Source: Candidatus Lindowbacteria bacterium RIFCSPLOWO2_12_FULL_62_27
GTDB taxonomy: Bacteria; Lindowbacteria; 2-12-FULL-62-27
Reading direction: 5' to 3'
NCBI GenBank assembly: GCA_001784175.1
Contig: MFPR01000006.1
Span: forward strand, 186,001-250,000
Length of the DNA: 64,000 nucleotides
Shown: one piece after another, positions 14,625-22,645 of the stretch
How the letters are laid out: each line of letters opens with the position of its first letter
Position numbering within the stretch: position 1 is the stretch's first letter
Notes under the pieces: model-generated
The model's input: the letters and a program-made list of their open reading frames with translations, nothing else
Told to the model about the DNA's origin: nothing
Databases searched by the model: none
Position numbers and translations under genes: made by a program

Positions 14625-16584
14625 CGGGGGAGAGAAGGTCCCGGTAGGTTTCGTAGTAATGGATCGCGAATCCCGCGAACGAGGGGATTTTTGAAAGTTC
14701 GAACCGCGCCTGTTCCATCGCCAGCTTCAGCCGGTCCGCCGGCATCCCCGCGAACGTGACCTTCGAGGAGGGCACGAAAATCTTTTCCTTCAGCCGCCAG
14801 TAGCGCAGAGCGGCAGGGTCGATCCGCCTCGTTTTCGTCCACGCGACAAACGTGTCGAGGCCGCCCTCCGGCACATAATAAAACGCGCCGCTGTCGCCGC
14901 TCGCCCGGGCGAACAGGAATGTGCCGGCGGCCAGAACCGGCAGGCCCGCCTGGGCGTCCGTCCGGAAGGACCACTGGGTTTCGTCCGGCAGGCCGAACGT
15001 TTCGAGCCCGACGAAAATCGGCTTGCCGGCCTTCGCGGCATACTCGAGTTCTCCGCCGGCGTGCGCGATCACGCCGTCCGCGCCGTACGCGACCGTGCGG
15101 TAATCCATGATGCCGACGTTGTCGACGAGGTCGATGAGGTGGTCGCTGACGAGTTTCCGTTGGCCGCCGAATTCCACGATGAATTTCTCGTTCGTGAACT
15201 CATCCGGCGAGTCGAACCAGAACGGGACATCGCACCCGTACGGGAGGCCCGCGGCATGCGCGAGGTCACGGGATTTTTTGAGGATCAGAAGGAAATTCTG
15301 CAGAATCCAGTCGCGGCGGTACCCGCCGAATCCGGAATTCAAGTAGGGCTCGATGTCATAATGAAACGCGTAAAACCGCTCGATCGTGTCGGACTCGCGG
15401 TTGTACCGGATCACGTTGCGCATGGTCGCCAGGACGGTGTCGTGATACTCGGGCAGCGCAAACCGCGTCCAGCCGTCCATCGCATGGACTTTGACGCCCT
15501 TGCGGTTCAGCCGTCCGAGGAAGGGGCGCATGCGGCCGGCGTCGACGACCGACGCGCCGCCCGAATCGAGACGATCGGGCTCGTTGGGGATCTGGAGAAA
15601 CAGGTGATCGATTTTTTCGCGCATCATGAACTGGAGAAGCGCGTTTTGCTCGGCCGGGTTCTTGAGGTACTTCGACGTCTCCCAGACCCATGTGGCCTGT
15701 TTCAACCCCTTCCCCCCTTGTGGGGGAAGGCTGGGATGGGGGGCCCGTAGCGGCGGCGGTTTCCCCTGCGCCGTCACAAACGCGAGAGTTTTTAGATAAA
15801 CGGATCCCTGTTCTTCCCGTGACGCATCCAAGATCAATCCGGCGAGCTGATCCCGGCGGATGCCGTCCGGAAACGCCGTCAGCGGCACCCGCGCGAGCCG
15901 CCACTCCGTCGTGATCTCGCCACCCTCCACGAACGCCTCCAGCGGCCCGATCGGAAGCGCGTCTTCCTTCCGGTCCCAGTTCGCGTCTGAGATTTTCAAA
16001 TAGATATTCTCCCCGCCCTTCTCGCCTCTTACCCAGAACGCCAGCTCTGAAAACGGCTCCGCGTTGAGAAAAACACGGCTGTCCGGTTCATCCCTCAGAT
16101 TGTAAAAATGGGTCCACAGGCCGCAGAATCCCGTCGCGGCGCGGCTGTAGCGCAGCGCCAGCGCCCGCCGGCCGTCCGGCGTTGCTTCAATACCGCACAG
16201 AGCGCTCGAAGGCGCGCGCTGGTAGACGTTATAGTATCCGCCGAGGCTGTTTTGATTGCCCTCGTCGTAATGCGACACGAGAAATACGCCCCGCTCGCCG
16301 ATCTCGGGCGCCCGGCTCCTGTAGGCGGACGCGGCCGGCCTGACCGGCGGAACTTTGCGGAGCCTGTAAATGTCGAGCCTGTCTTTTTTTTCATGGATCA
16401 CACCGATCTGCCCGGCGCGGATTTCGGATACATCCTTGAAGCCCCAGTCGGCGAGCAGGATCTCCGTTCCCAGCACAGGATGCGGCACGTGTGATTCCGC
16501 GGCCGGCCGGTCGAAGGCCGTGCCGAGAAGGAAAGGAAGCGCGATAAAAATCGGAAGGATAACTCGCAGGGATCGGACGTTCAT
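14614..16584 (-). CDS. Secreted glycosidase-like protein, last gene of exosortase operon
   Basis: 656 residues with a signal peptide (hydrophobic VILPIFIALPFLLGTAF at about 8-24). The N-terminal part has a carbohydrate-binding-like beta domain (FSELAFWVRGEKGGENIYLK). The C-terminal 350 residues look like a TIM-barrel hydrolase (FYAFHYDIEPYLNSGFGGYR; VGIMDYRTVAYGADGV; GKPIFVGLETFG), but I cannot name the family. Between them is a 12-residue proline/glycine insertion (PHPSLPPQGGKG) encoded by a palindromic repeat that also occurs elsewhere in the window. It starts by ATGA overlap with the EpsI-type gene. A role in trimming a secreted polysaccharide is inferred. Confidence 0.65.
   Translation of the reverse strand: MNVRSLRVILPIFIALPFLLGTAFDRPAAESHVPHPVLGTEILLADWGFKDVSEIRAGQIGVIHEKKDRLDIYRLRKVPPVRPAASAYRSRAPEIGERGVFLVSHYDEGNQNSLGGYYNVYQRAPSSALCGIEATPDGRRALALRYSRAATGFCGLWTHFYNLRDEPDSRVFLNAEPFSELAFWVRGEKGGENIYLKISDANWDRKEDALPIGPLEAFVEGGEITTEWRLARVPLTAFPDGIRRDQLAGLILDASREEQGSVYLKTLAFVTAQGKPPPLRAPHPSLPPQGGKGLKQATWVWETSKYLKNPAEQNALLQFMMREKIDHLFLQIPNEPDRLDSGGASVVDAGRMRPFLGRLNRKGVKVHAMDGWTRFALPEYHDTVLATMRNVIRYNRESDTIERFYAFHYDIEPYLNSGFGGYRRDWILQNFLLILKKSRDLAHAAGLPYGCDVPFWFDSPDEFTNEKFIVEFGGQRKLVSDHLIDLVDNVGIMDYRTVAYGADGVIAHAGGELEYAAKAGKPIFVGLETFGLPDETQWSFRTDAQAGLPVLAAGTFLFARASGDSGAFYYVPEGGLDTFVAWTKTRRIDPAALRYWRLKEKIFVPSSKVTFAGMPADRLKLAMEQARFELSKIPSFAGFAIHYYETYRDLLSPVKR
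15705..15746 (-). repeat. Palindromic repeat inserted in frame in a coding sequence
   Basis: Stem CCTTCCCCCC (15708-15717), loop TTGT, GGGGGAAGG (15722-15730), then CTGGGATGGGGGG. About 38 bases are identical, on the opposite strand, to the copy at 32155-32195. It keeps the reading frame of the host gene and encodes PHPSLPPQGGKG. Confidence 0.8.
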
Positions 16585-18533
16585 GGGCTCCAGAACAAAT
16601 TGCCCGCAAATCCGCCCTCCAGCGCTTTCATCGCCAGGATCGCCCAGGCGGTGCCGATCGCCGACGGCGCCGGAGAAAACTGATGCTCGATTTCCCGGTC
16701 CGCGTACCGGATGCCGCCCCGGACGTTCATCTTCGGATCCAGCATATGGATCAGAATGTCCTCCGCCTCGCCGGGCTTGCCCAGCCGCGCGGCCGCGACG
16801 GCCACGCCGAGCGTCCCCTCGGACCAGGCCAGCTCAAATTCGTTCCAATCCATGCTCGGCTTGTTCGGGAAAAAATGATGCTGTGAAGGCGTGTCCTCGT
16901 AGACAGGCAAATCCAGATATGGCTTGTAGCCCAGAATCCCGTTCGACCGGTTGCGATACCGTCCGGCCGACTCCATGGCCGTCCGGGCGAGATCCCGCTC
17001 GCCCGCCGCTTCCAGAAACAGCGCGCCCCAGGACGCGCAGTCCAGTGCCTGGACCGTGTCGGGGCCGTCCGGCCTCATGCCCCTGTGGAACTGCCCGGTG
17101 GTTCGATCGAACATCTTGAGGAGGCCCGATCGTATTTTTTCGGCCGCCTCCCGGTACTTCGCCTGCTCGGTGATGTAGCCGAGGTCGCGCAGGAAAAAGA
17201 AGGCGTCGATATTATGCTCGGCGCTGCACCATACAACCTCACCCGGACGGTAGACTTCCTGAAGCGTCCCGCCTTCGGACGCGTAGATGTAGACGCCCTT
17301 GCCGCCGGTGACCAGCCCGTACCGCGGGTCGCCGGCGGATTGTATCTGCCGGCTCAAGACCGCCGATGCTATTTTTTCGGCGAACTGCAGGTAGTCGGCA
17401 AGGATGCGGTCGTCGTTCAAGGCATTGGGATTTTTCGCGAGCTCCGACAGAATGTAGTAACTGACCGCGTATCCCACCCAGCAGTTTGCGCCTGTGCGGA
17501 TGATGGCGCCGTCGTTGTCATTTTCGTCCGGCCATGTGTTGTGGGTATTGAGCCCGAACCAGAGATCGCCGTCGGGCCGGGCGCTGCGCATCATGCCGTT
17601 GATGATTTTGGCCGCCTCCCGGCCGCGGCCGAGCATGGAGAGCGCGATCACGGACACGGCGTTGTCGTAGATGGACGAGCGGGAAAATGTGTAGCGGTAG
17701 CCGTGCGCGGCCGGAGACTGGTTATAGGAAAGAACGAGACCGCGGCGCTGATAAACGGGAAAAGGAATCGTCGGGTTTGGCACCATCTGGCCGATCAGGA
17801 ACGCCTCGAGATCCGCCGCCTTTTCGGCCACGGCGCCCACGAGCGGTTTGTTTTTGCCGGAGGCGCGATACCGTTCCGTGACCTGCCGTTTGGGAAACAG
17901 TCTGGGCGGCGGCTCGGCGTCTCCAAAAACGGCGGTCGTGACGGCCGTCATGAAATCGGTGAAAATCTCGTCCGGCGCGCGGCGATCGGCCGCCCCCTGC
18001 CGGATCGAGAGGCGGAACATGAATGCGCCATCGGCCGACGTCTGGCGGGCGGAGTTTTTCCAGAAGAAGAAATAGTAGATGTGGTGAATTTCCCCGCCAA
18101 ACTCGGCGCGTGTGTATTTGACCTGCAGATCATCCGGCCCGATCCGGATCGTCTTGTATTTCCGCTTCTCCAGGGACCAGCCGTCGTCGATGTAGCAGAC
18201 CTCGGGGATGTGGAAATCGCTTTCGAATTTGCCGTAGACGACCATGAAATAAAGCTCAGCGCCGGTGGCGGAGTTCCGGTAAAACCGGGAACTCAGATAG
18301 GGATCCTCCCTGCCCTCAACCTCCTCGCCTTTCCACGCTCCCGCGGCGTACGGGATGCCGCCGAAGTTCCCGCTGTGAAACAGATGGGTTGCAAACGAAA
18401 CACGGGATTCGTGACCGGTGTAAAAATACTGGTTGACGTCCGAGACATAGGTGTGAAGCCGCGCCTCTACAGGCGCCTGCGCGATCAGCAGGGCCATGGC
18501 ATGAAAGACAAACCAGAAAGGCCCCCTTTTCAT
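16581..18533 (-). CDS. EpsI-domain protein fused to a helical-toroid (glycosidase-like) domain
   Basis: 650 residues from ATG 18533, which overlaps the exosortase stop (ATGA). A signal peptide lies at residues 1-24 (FVFHAMALLIAQAP). Residues about 25-210 resemble the EpsI/DUF3485 family that accompanies exosortases: GVFGS-like start replaced by HTYVSDVNQYFYTGHES, then FMVVYGKFESDFHIPEVCYIDDGW (the HxPxxCY element is the family mark) and a later FMFRLSI strand. Residues about 250-650 are helical repeats with GLVTGGKGVYIYASEGG and AEHNIDAFFFLRDLGY, typical of six-hairpin glycosidase folds. EpsI is normally alone or fused to the exosortase; a glycosidase-type fusion is unusual. Likely acts in the periplasm. 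Confidence 0.7.
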   Translation of the reverse strand: MKRGPFWFVFHAMALLIAQAPVEARLHTYVSDVNQYFYTGHESRVSFATHLFHSGNFGGIPYAAGAWKGEEVEGREDPYLSSRFYRNSATGAELYFMVVYGKFESDFHIPEVCYIDDGWSLEKRKYKTIRIGPDDLQVKYTRAEFGGEIHHIYYFFFWKNSARQTSADGAFMFRLSIRQGAADRRAPDEIFTDFMTAVTTAVFGDAEPPPRLFPKRQVTERYRASGKNKPLVGAVAEKAADLEAFLIGQMVPNPTIPFPVYQRRGLVLSYNQSPAAHGYRYTFSRSSIYDNAVSVIALSMLGRGREAAKIINGMMRSARPDGDLWFGLNTHNTWPDENDNDGAIIRTGANCWVGYAVSYYILSELAKNPNALNDDRILADYLQFAEKIASAVLSRQIQSAGDPRYGLVTGGKGVYIYASEGGTLQEVYRPGEVVWCSAEHNIDAFFFLRDLGYITEQAKYREAAEKIRSGLLKMFDRTTGQFHRGMRPDGPDTVQALDCASWGALFLEAAGERDLARTAMESAGRYRNRSNGILGYKPYLDLPVYEDTPSQHHFFPNKPSMDWNEFELAWSEGTLGVAVAAARLGKPGEAEDILIHMLDPKMNVRGGIRYADREIEHQFSPAPSAIGTAWAILAMKALEGGFAGNLFWSP

Positions 18534-19324
18534 CGCCGTCGCCTTTTCAAAACCGCTCCGGCCCAGACAAGGCTTCCCAGCGCCATCAGATAGAAGATCC
18601 ATGCAGAAGGACCGTGCCAGAATTTGACGGCCGTGTCGACTCCCCACGCCTGCCCGACTCCCAGCATGGCGGTCACGCGGAGGACGTTGAAGGCGATCGA
18701 GGAGACGATGGAGAAGGCGATCAGCATGAACTTGCGCGCAAAGTTCAGTTCCAACAGATGCGCGAGAAGTGCGGAGATCGCGAAGAGCACGATCAGCGAT
18801 TGAAACCCGGAACAGGCGGCCGCCACGCGGACCGGGCCGTCCTTGAGATGCACCAGGGATCCTTCATGAGAAAGCGGCGCGCTCATGAGGGCCATAAGAC
18901 CGAGAGACGCGCGCTGCGCGAACAACTGCAGGATGGAGAGAAACTCCGCATAAAAAGGAAAGGGCATCGTGAAGAGCACGGCGCAGTAGAGGCCGTCGAC
19001 CCGCCGGGACACGCCGGGCGTCAGAAAACGGAGCAGCAGAATAGAAGTCAGCAGGAAGCTCGCCATTCCCAGATAGGGGCCCTTCCACGTGAGATAACAG
19101 CCCCACGCCACCACCGCCAGCGCCGCCCCCCATGCCGGGTGGCCGGCCGGGACCTGCTTCGGGGGCCGGAGTTTCTCGGCGATCCACCAGCCGGCGACGA
19201 AAAAAAGCGAGAAATCGTAGTACGGATTATCTACGCAGTTCCGCCCGTACCAGTAAAAGTCGTTTCTGAAAAAAACCGCCAGCCCCAGATGCAGGGCCGC
19301 GGCGGTCAGACTTTTTGCTGGCAA
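18530..19324 (-). CDS. Exosortase family transpeptidase
   Basis: 264 residues, polytopic, about seven to eight transmembrane helices. The three exosortase catalytic residues are visible: Cys in AAACSGFQSL, Arg in AFNVLRVTAM, and His in KFWHGPSAWIFY. Exosortases are inner-membrane Cys proteases/transpeptidases that process PEP-CTERM-like C-terminal signals. The start is uncertain: TTG at 19324 is the only plausible start codon before the first conserved helix, and it overlaps the preceding gene by 19 bases. The gene just upstream encodes an 85-residue protein that looks like the substrate; the EpsI partner follows directly. It belongs to a long operon with a GT2 polysaccharide synthase. Confidence 0.88.
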   Translation of the reverse strand: MPAKSLTAAALHLGLAVFFRNDFYWYGRNCVDNPYYDFSLFFVAGWWIAEKLRPPKQVPAGHPAWGAALAVVAWGCYLTWKGPYLGMASFLLTSILLLRFLTPGVSRRVDGLYCAVLFTMPFPFYAEFLSILQLFAQRASLGLMALMSAPLSHEGSLVHLKDGPVRVAAACSGFQSLIVLFAISALLAHLLELNFARKFMLIAFSIVSSIAFNVLRVTAMLGVGQAWGVDTAVKFWHGPSAWIFYLMALGSLVWAGAVLKRRRR

Positions 19325-19563
19325 GTCCGGCAGCGTCTGGTCAGCAGGTACCCTCCACCGATGGCAGCCGCCCCGAGAATCATCCAGAGGCCTGGAAGTT
19401 CAGGGGCGCTGGGCGCTCCTTTTCCCTTGTCGCCACCCTTGTCGTCGCTCTTGCCCTTGTCGACACTCTTTCCTTTATCCGCGTCCTTTTCCGCATACAC
19501 GATGGGCGCAACCGCAAACAGAACAACCGCGGTCACCAGGACCACACACACGATACGTTTCAC
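19306..19563 (-). CDS. 85-residue candidate exosortase substrate (PEP-CTERM-like)
   Basis: A signal peptide (residues 1-24, VCVVLVTAVVLFAVAPIVYA) precedes a low-complexity Asp/Lys/Gly linker (EKDADKGKSVDKGKSDDKGG). A C-terminal tripartite sorting signal follows: APELPG, the hydrophobic helix LWMILGAAAIGGGYLL, and the basic TRRCRTCQQK. This is the layout of PEP-CTERM proteins, with PELP in place of PEP. The GTG start has a strong Shine-Dalgarno (GAGGAGGTGAA on the minus strand) and overlaps the previous stop. Because mature protein would be a 35-residue linker, it may serve as an anchor or carrier rather than an enzyme. It sits directly before the exosortase gene, so the pair is probably dedicated. 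Confidence 0.75.
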   Translation of the reverse strand: MKRIVCVVLVTAVVLFAVAPIVYAEKDADKGKSVDKGKSDDKGGDKGKGAPSAPELPGLWMILGAAAIGGGYLLTRRCRTCQQKV

Positions 19564-20405
19564 ATCTTCACCTCCTCTTCGAATATCACCAACTCCGGAT
19601 AGATCCAGTTCAGGATCGTATCGATCGCGAGTTTATAGTCCATTATCCCGTCAAAATTCCAGGCTTTCAAGTCATATCGGTCCATATCCCAGAGCGGGCC
19701 GGTGGAGCCGTCCCAGTCGTCGCCGCCGGACAGGGTCGACCCGTTGAGGAGATTGCCGGTGGCGTTTCCCTTAATGCCATGCCCGCCGCCGACCCGGAGG
19801 GAGACCGGAACATGCCCGGGCGATGCCCGCGGGAAGGGGAACACATAGACTTCTCCGGGTACCGGCGTTGACAACCCGGAAAAAATGCGGATCCTTTTCC
19901 GCGGCGCGGCGTTCTTCCGATACACGACGATCATCGTCGCCGCAGCGGTCGAATACTTGAACTTGCCCGTCGGGTTGACCACGTCTGAAAGGATCCTGCC
20001 GACGACGACCTCCGTTTCGCCGGCGGGATCGAACGCGAAAATCTCGTGATAGAGCGTTTCCAGCATGCGCCTCTGATATCCGGCGGCGCGCCGGACGGGA
20101 ACGGAAAAAACGGCGACTGAATCCACCCCCAGCCTGGCCGACTCGCCGGTTACGCAGATAAACCCGGCCACCGCTCCCTTTTGGACTTCCGGCGGAATCC
20201 GGAACGCACGCGTCGGATACAGCCGGTCGCCCGCCGGATGAATGAGCGACTCGCTCCCCACATGCACGGCGCAGCCGGGGAGCTCCGTGTCGTAGAGAAC
20301 GTCAAAGGACAGCACGCCGTCGGCGCAGGCCGGGAGGGCGGCAAACAGAAGACAGACAACCGCCGTAATCAGTATTTGAATGTGAGGTATCCGGTCGCGA
20401 ACCAT
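19560..20405 (-). CDS. Secreted protein of unknown function in exosortase operon
   Basis: 281 residues with a signal peptide (ILITAVVCLLFAALPACADG). The mature part is beta-rich: FDVLYDTELPGCAVHVG, then ATMIVVYRKNAAPRKRIRIF, and a conserved-looking Gly/Asp block STLSGGDDWDGSTGPLWDMD that may bind calcium or be a turn motif. I do not recognise the family. It starts inside the upstream gene (37-base overlap) and ends by GTGA overlap with the 85-residue substrate gene, so it is almost certainly co-translated with it. A surface-exposed or carrier protein for the exported polymer is one possibility. Confidence 0.7.
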   Translation of the reverse strand: MVRDRIPHIQILITAVVCLLFAALPACADGVLSFDVLYDTELPGCAVHVGSESLIHPAGDRLYPTRAFRIPPEVQKGAVAGFICVTGESARLGVDSVAVFSVPVRRAAGYQRRMLETLYHEIFAFDPAGETEVVVGRILSDVVNPTGKFKYSTAAATMIVVYRKNAAPRKRIRIFSGLSTPVPGEVYVFPFPRASPGHVPVSLRVGGGHGIKGNATGNLLNGSTLSGGDDWDGSTGPLWDMDRYDLKAWNFDGIMDYKLAIDTILNWIYPELVIFEEEVKM

Positions 20406-22645
20406 GACACATCCCCGCTGAAATAGTCGGTGTACCGAAGCTCCGCCGTGTAGTCTGCGGAGTTTCCGATCGGCCCTGAGTAGACGAGATCGCCCTCGTG
20501 ATAGGAATCATGCAGCGCGTTTTCATGTTCGTGCTTGTAATGCGCGTACGTGTAGATTTTCGTTTCCGGATCGTATCGGGACCAGAACAGCCGTCCGGCG
20601 TAGACGGCCGCCATCGGCGATGTCACGTGTTTGTAGGTCGCCTCAATCCCGAGTCCGGCCGGGCTGGAGAGCTTGCGGGTGAGTTTTGCCTGCGTGGTCT
20701 CCCGGGTGATCCGGCTCACGCTGAAATGCTCCGCCGTGAACTCCTCAAACAGCGTCCAGCCCGGCGCGATCTCATCCTGGTGCGAGACGTCGTAGGTGGT
20801 GAGGTCCCCGATTTTCAAATTGCCTGTGGTCTGGTCGGCGAAATAGTCGTCCTCCGAATAGAGGAGGGTCGTCCGCCGGCCCCGGCTTTTGTGCTCGAGG
20901 ATCCCGTAGATGTCGCCCCGCCGGCGCTTGTTTCTGAGCGGGCTGAACGACGGCAGGTCCTGCTTGTACTCGTGCATGGCGCCATAGAGGACGGAATTGA
21001 GCGACGCGGACCATTGCTTCGCCCATCGCGCGGAAATGGACTCGCGGACGAGATCATAATTCCTGTCGCCGGCCCGCTGATCTTTTTCGATCAGATGCGC
21101 CTGGCTGCTTTTGACGAGAACGTTGTTGTCGGGCGAAAAATGATGCTGGTAATCCACGATGCGTTCCTCGGTGTACGTCTTATAGCGGACGGCCAGGTTC
21201 GGCGGGTCGGCGTCGTCGTAGCGGGTAAGCGAATACTTGACCCGGGCCTGCGGCGCGGTCATTTCGCGGATGACACGCATGCCCTCCTGCGCCTCCGCCG
21301 ATTCCGGATCGATGGACAACGCCTTCTGATAATACTCCATGGCGCGCCCGCCCATGCCCGCGAACCGCCAGGTGTTGCCGAGGCCCACCAGCGCGGACAC
21401 GTTGTCGGGCTCGCGATCGAGAAGCGTCTGGTACCATTGGACCGCCTCGTCCGTCTTGTCCTGCCACGAATAGAGCTTGCCAAGCGACAAATAATTGTTT
21501 TTGTTGTTGGCGTCGAGCTGGATGGACTTGCGAAGCTCGTTGGCGGCGTCCGCGAACCGGCGGGCGGAAGCGTACTGGTTGGCGAGTTCGCCGCGGGCCT
21601 GCGGCGCCTCCGGATTTTTTTCGAGAAACTGCTCGAGGAGTTGCACGGCTTCTCCGGATTTTCCTCTCTGGCCCAGAAGCCTCGCATGGGCCGTCACGAT
21701 CTCCTCGTCCGATGGGAACGATGCCAGAAGCTCCGCCGAAAGCCTGAATGCGTCATCCATTTTGCCCTGCCAGCGCAGGACGTCCCTAAGACCCCTTTTG
21801 GCGTCTCCGTCCGCCGGCTGAATCTCGAGAATCCGCCGGTATGCATCCTCCGCCTCGCGCAGCCGCCCCGTCCAGGACAGGACGCGAGCCCGGACGTTGA
21901 GCGCGTCGGTGTTCCGGGGGTTCTTTTCAAGAATGGCCCCGATGACTTTCAAGGATTCGTCGTACTTTCCGTTCCAGCCCAAGGCGCGCGCAAGGTTGAA
22001 GCGGATGTCGTCGTTGGCCGGATCCAGTTCAAGCGCCCGGGCGTACAAGCGCTCCGCGTCCGGCAGCCGTTTCTCGGCCACGGCCTTTTCAGCCTCCCGG
22101 AGCGTCTTCGAAACGGCCGGGGACGCCTGGGCGCGGATCACCGCGAGGGCCTGCCGGTTTTTCGGATCATCCTTCAGGAGCGCCTTTGCAAGGTCGACGG
22201 CCGCCGCCGTGTACTCGTCCGGATGGTCCATGAGTTCCAGCCGCAATTCGGCCGCGAGAACTTCCACGCGCGTATACGCGGTCTTCTTGAATCTGGCCCC
22301 GTGATCGGCCAGAAACCGCCGAAGCTTGTCGTATCGCTCGATCCATATATAATTCTTGATGATCCCGATGGCGGCGTCGCCGTAGTCCGGCGCAAGTTCG
22401 AGCACGCGCGAGAAAAGCGCCTCGGATTTATCGTACTTCTTGCTCCAGAGCATTCCCAACCCGTAGACGACCATGACGTCGACATCGTTGGGATTTTCCG
22501 CCAGAAATTTTTCGGCCAGTTCCGCGACGCCCGCATAATCGCCCTTGTTCAATTTTTCGCGCACCCGCTCAAACGGCTCCTGCGCGCCGGCGGGTCCGGG
22601 CCAGAGGAAGAGGCCGGCCAGCAACAGGAGGATACCCCTGCTCAT
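20369..22645 (-). CDS. TPR protein with C-terminal outer-membrane beta-barrel-like domain
   Basis: 758 residues from ATG 22645 (overlaps the GT2 stop). A signal peptide (RGILLLLAGLFLWPGPAGA) is followed by about 12 TPR units across residues 25-480, e.g. LYARALELDPANDDIRFNLA. The last 280 residues alternate polar and aromatic strands and end in phenylalanine-lysine-tyrosine (GYLTFKY), consistent with an outer-membrane barrel of the PgaA/YaiO kind. Such proteins form the export pore for beta-linked polysaccharides made by a GT2 synthase such as the one directly upstream. Function is inferred from architecture and neighbours. Confidence 0.75.
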   Translation of the reverse strand: MSRGILLLLAGLFLWPGPAGAQEPFERVREKLNKGDYAGVAELAEKFLAENPNDVDVMVVYGLGMLWSKKYDKSEALFSRVLELAPDYGDAAIGIIKNYIWIERYDKLRRFLADHGARFKKTAYTRVEVLAAELRLELMDHPDEYTAAAVDLAKALLKDDPKNRQALAVIRAQASPAVSKTLREAEKAVAEKRLPDAERLYARALELDPANDDIRFNLARALGWNGKYDESLKVIGAILEKNPRNTDALNVRARVLSWTGRLREAEDAYRRILEIQPADGDAKRGLRDVLRWQGKMDDAFRLSAELLASFPSDEEIVTAHARLLGQRGKSGEAVQLLEQFLEKNPEAPQARGELANQYASARRFADAANELRKSIQLDANNKNNYLSLGKLYSWQDKTDEAVQWYQTLLDREPDNVSALVGLGNTWRFAGMGGRAMEYYQKALSIDPESAEAQEGMRVIREMTAPQARVKYSLTRYDDADPPNLAVRYKTYTEERIVDYQHHFSPDNNVLVKSSQAHLIEKDQRAGDRNYDLVRESISARWAKQWSASLNSVLYGAMHEYKQDLPSFSPLRNKRRRGDIYGILEHKSRGRRTTLLYSEDDYFADQTTGNLKIGDLTTYDVSHQDEIAPGWTLFEEFTAEHFSVSRITRETTQAKLTRKLSSPAGLGIEATYKHVTSPMAAVYAGRLFWSRYDPETKIYTYAHYKHEHENALHDSYHEGDLVYSGPIGNSADYTAELRYTDYFSGDVSWFATGYLTFKY

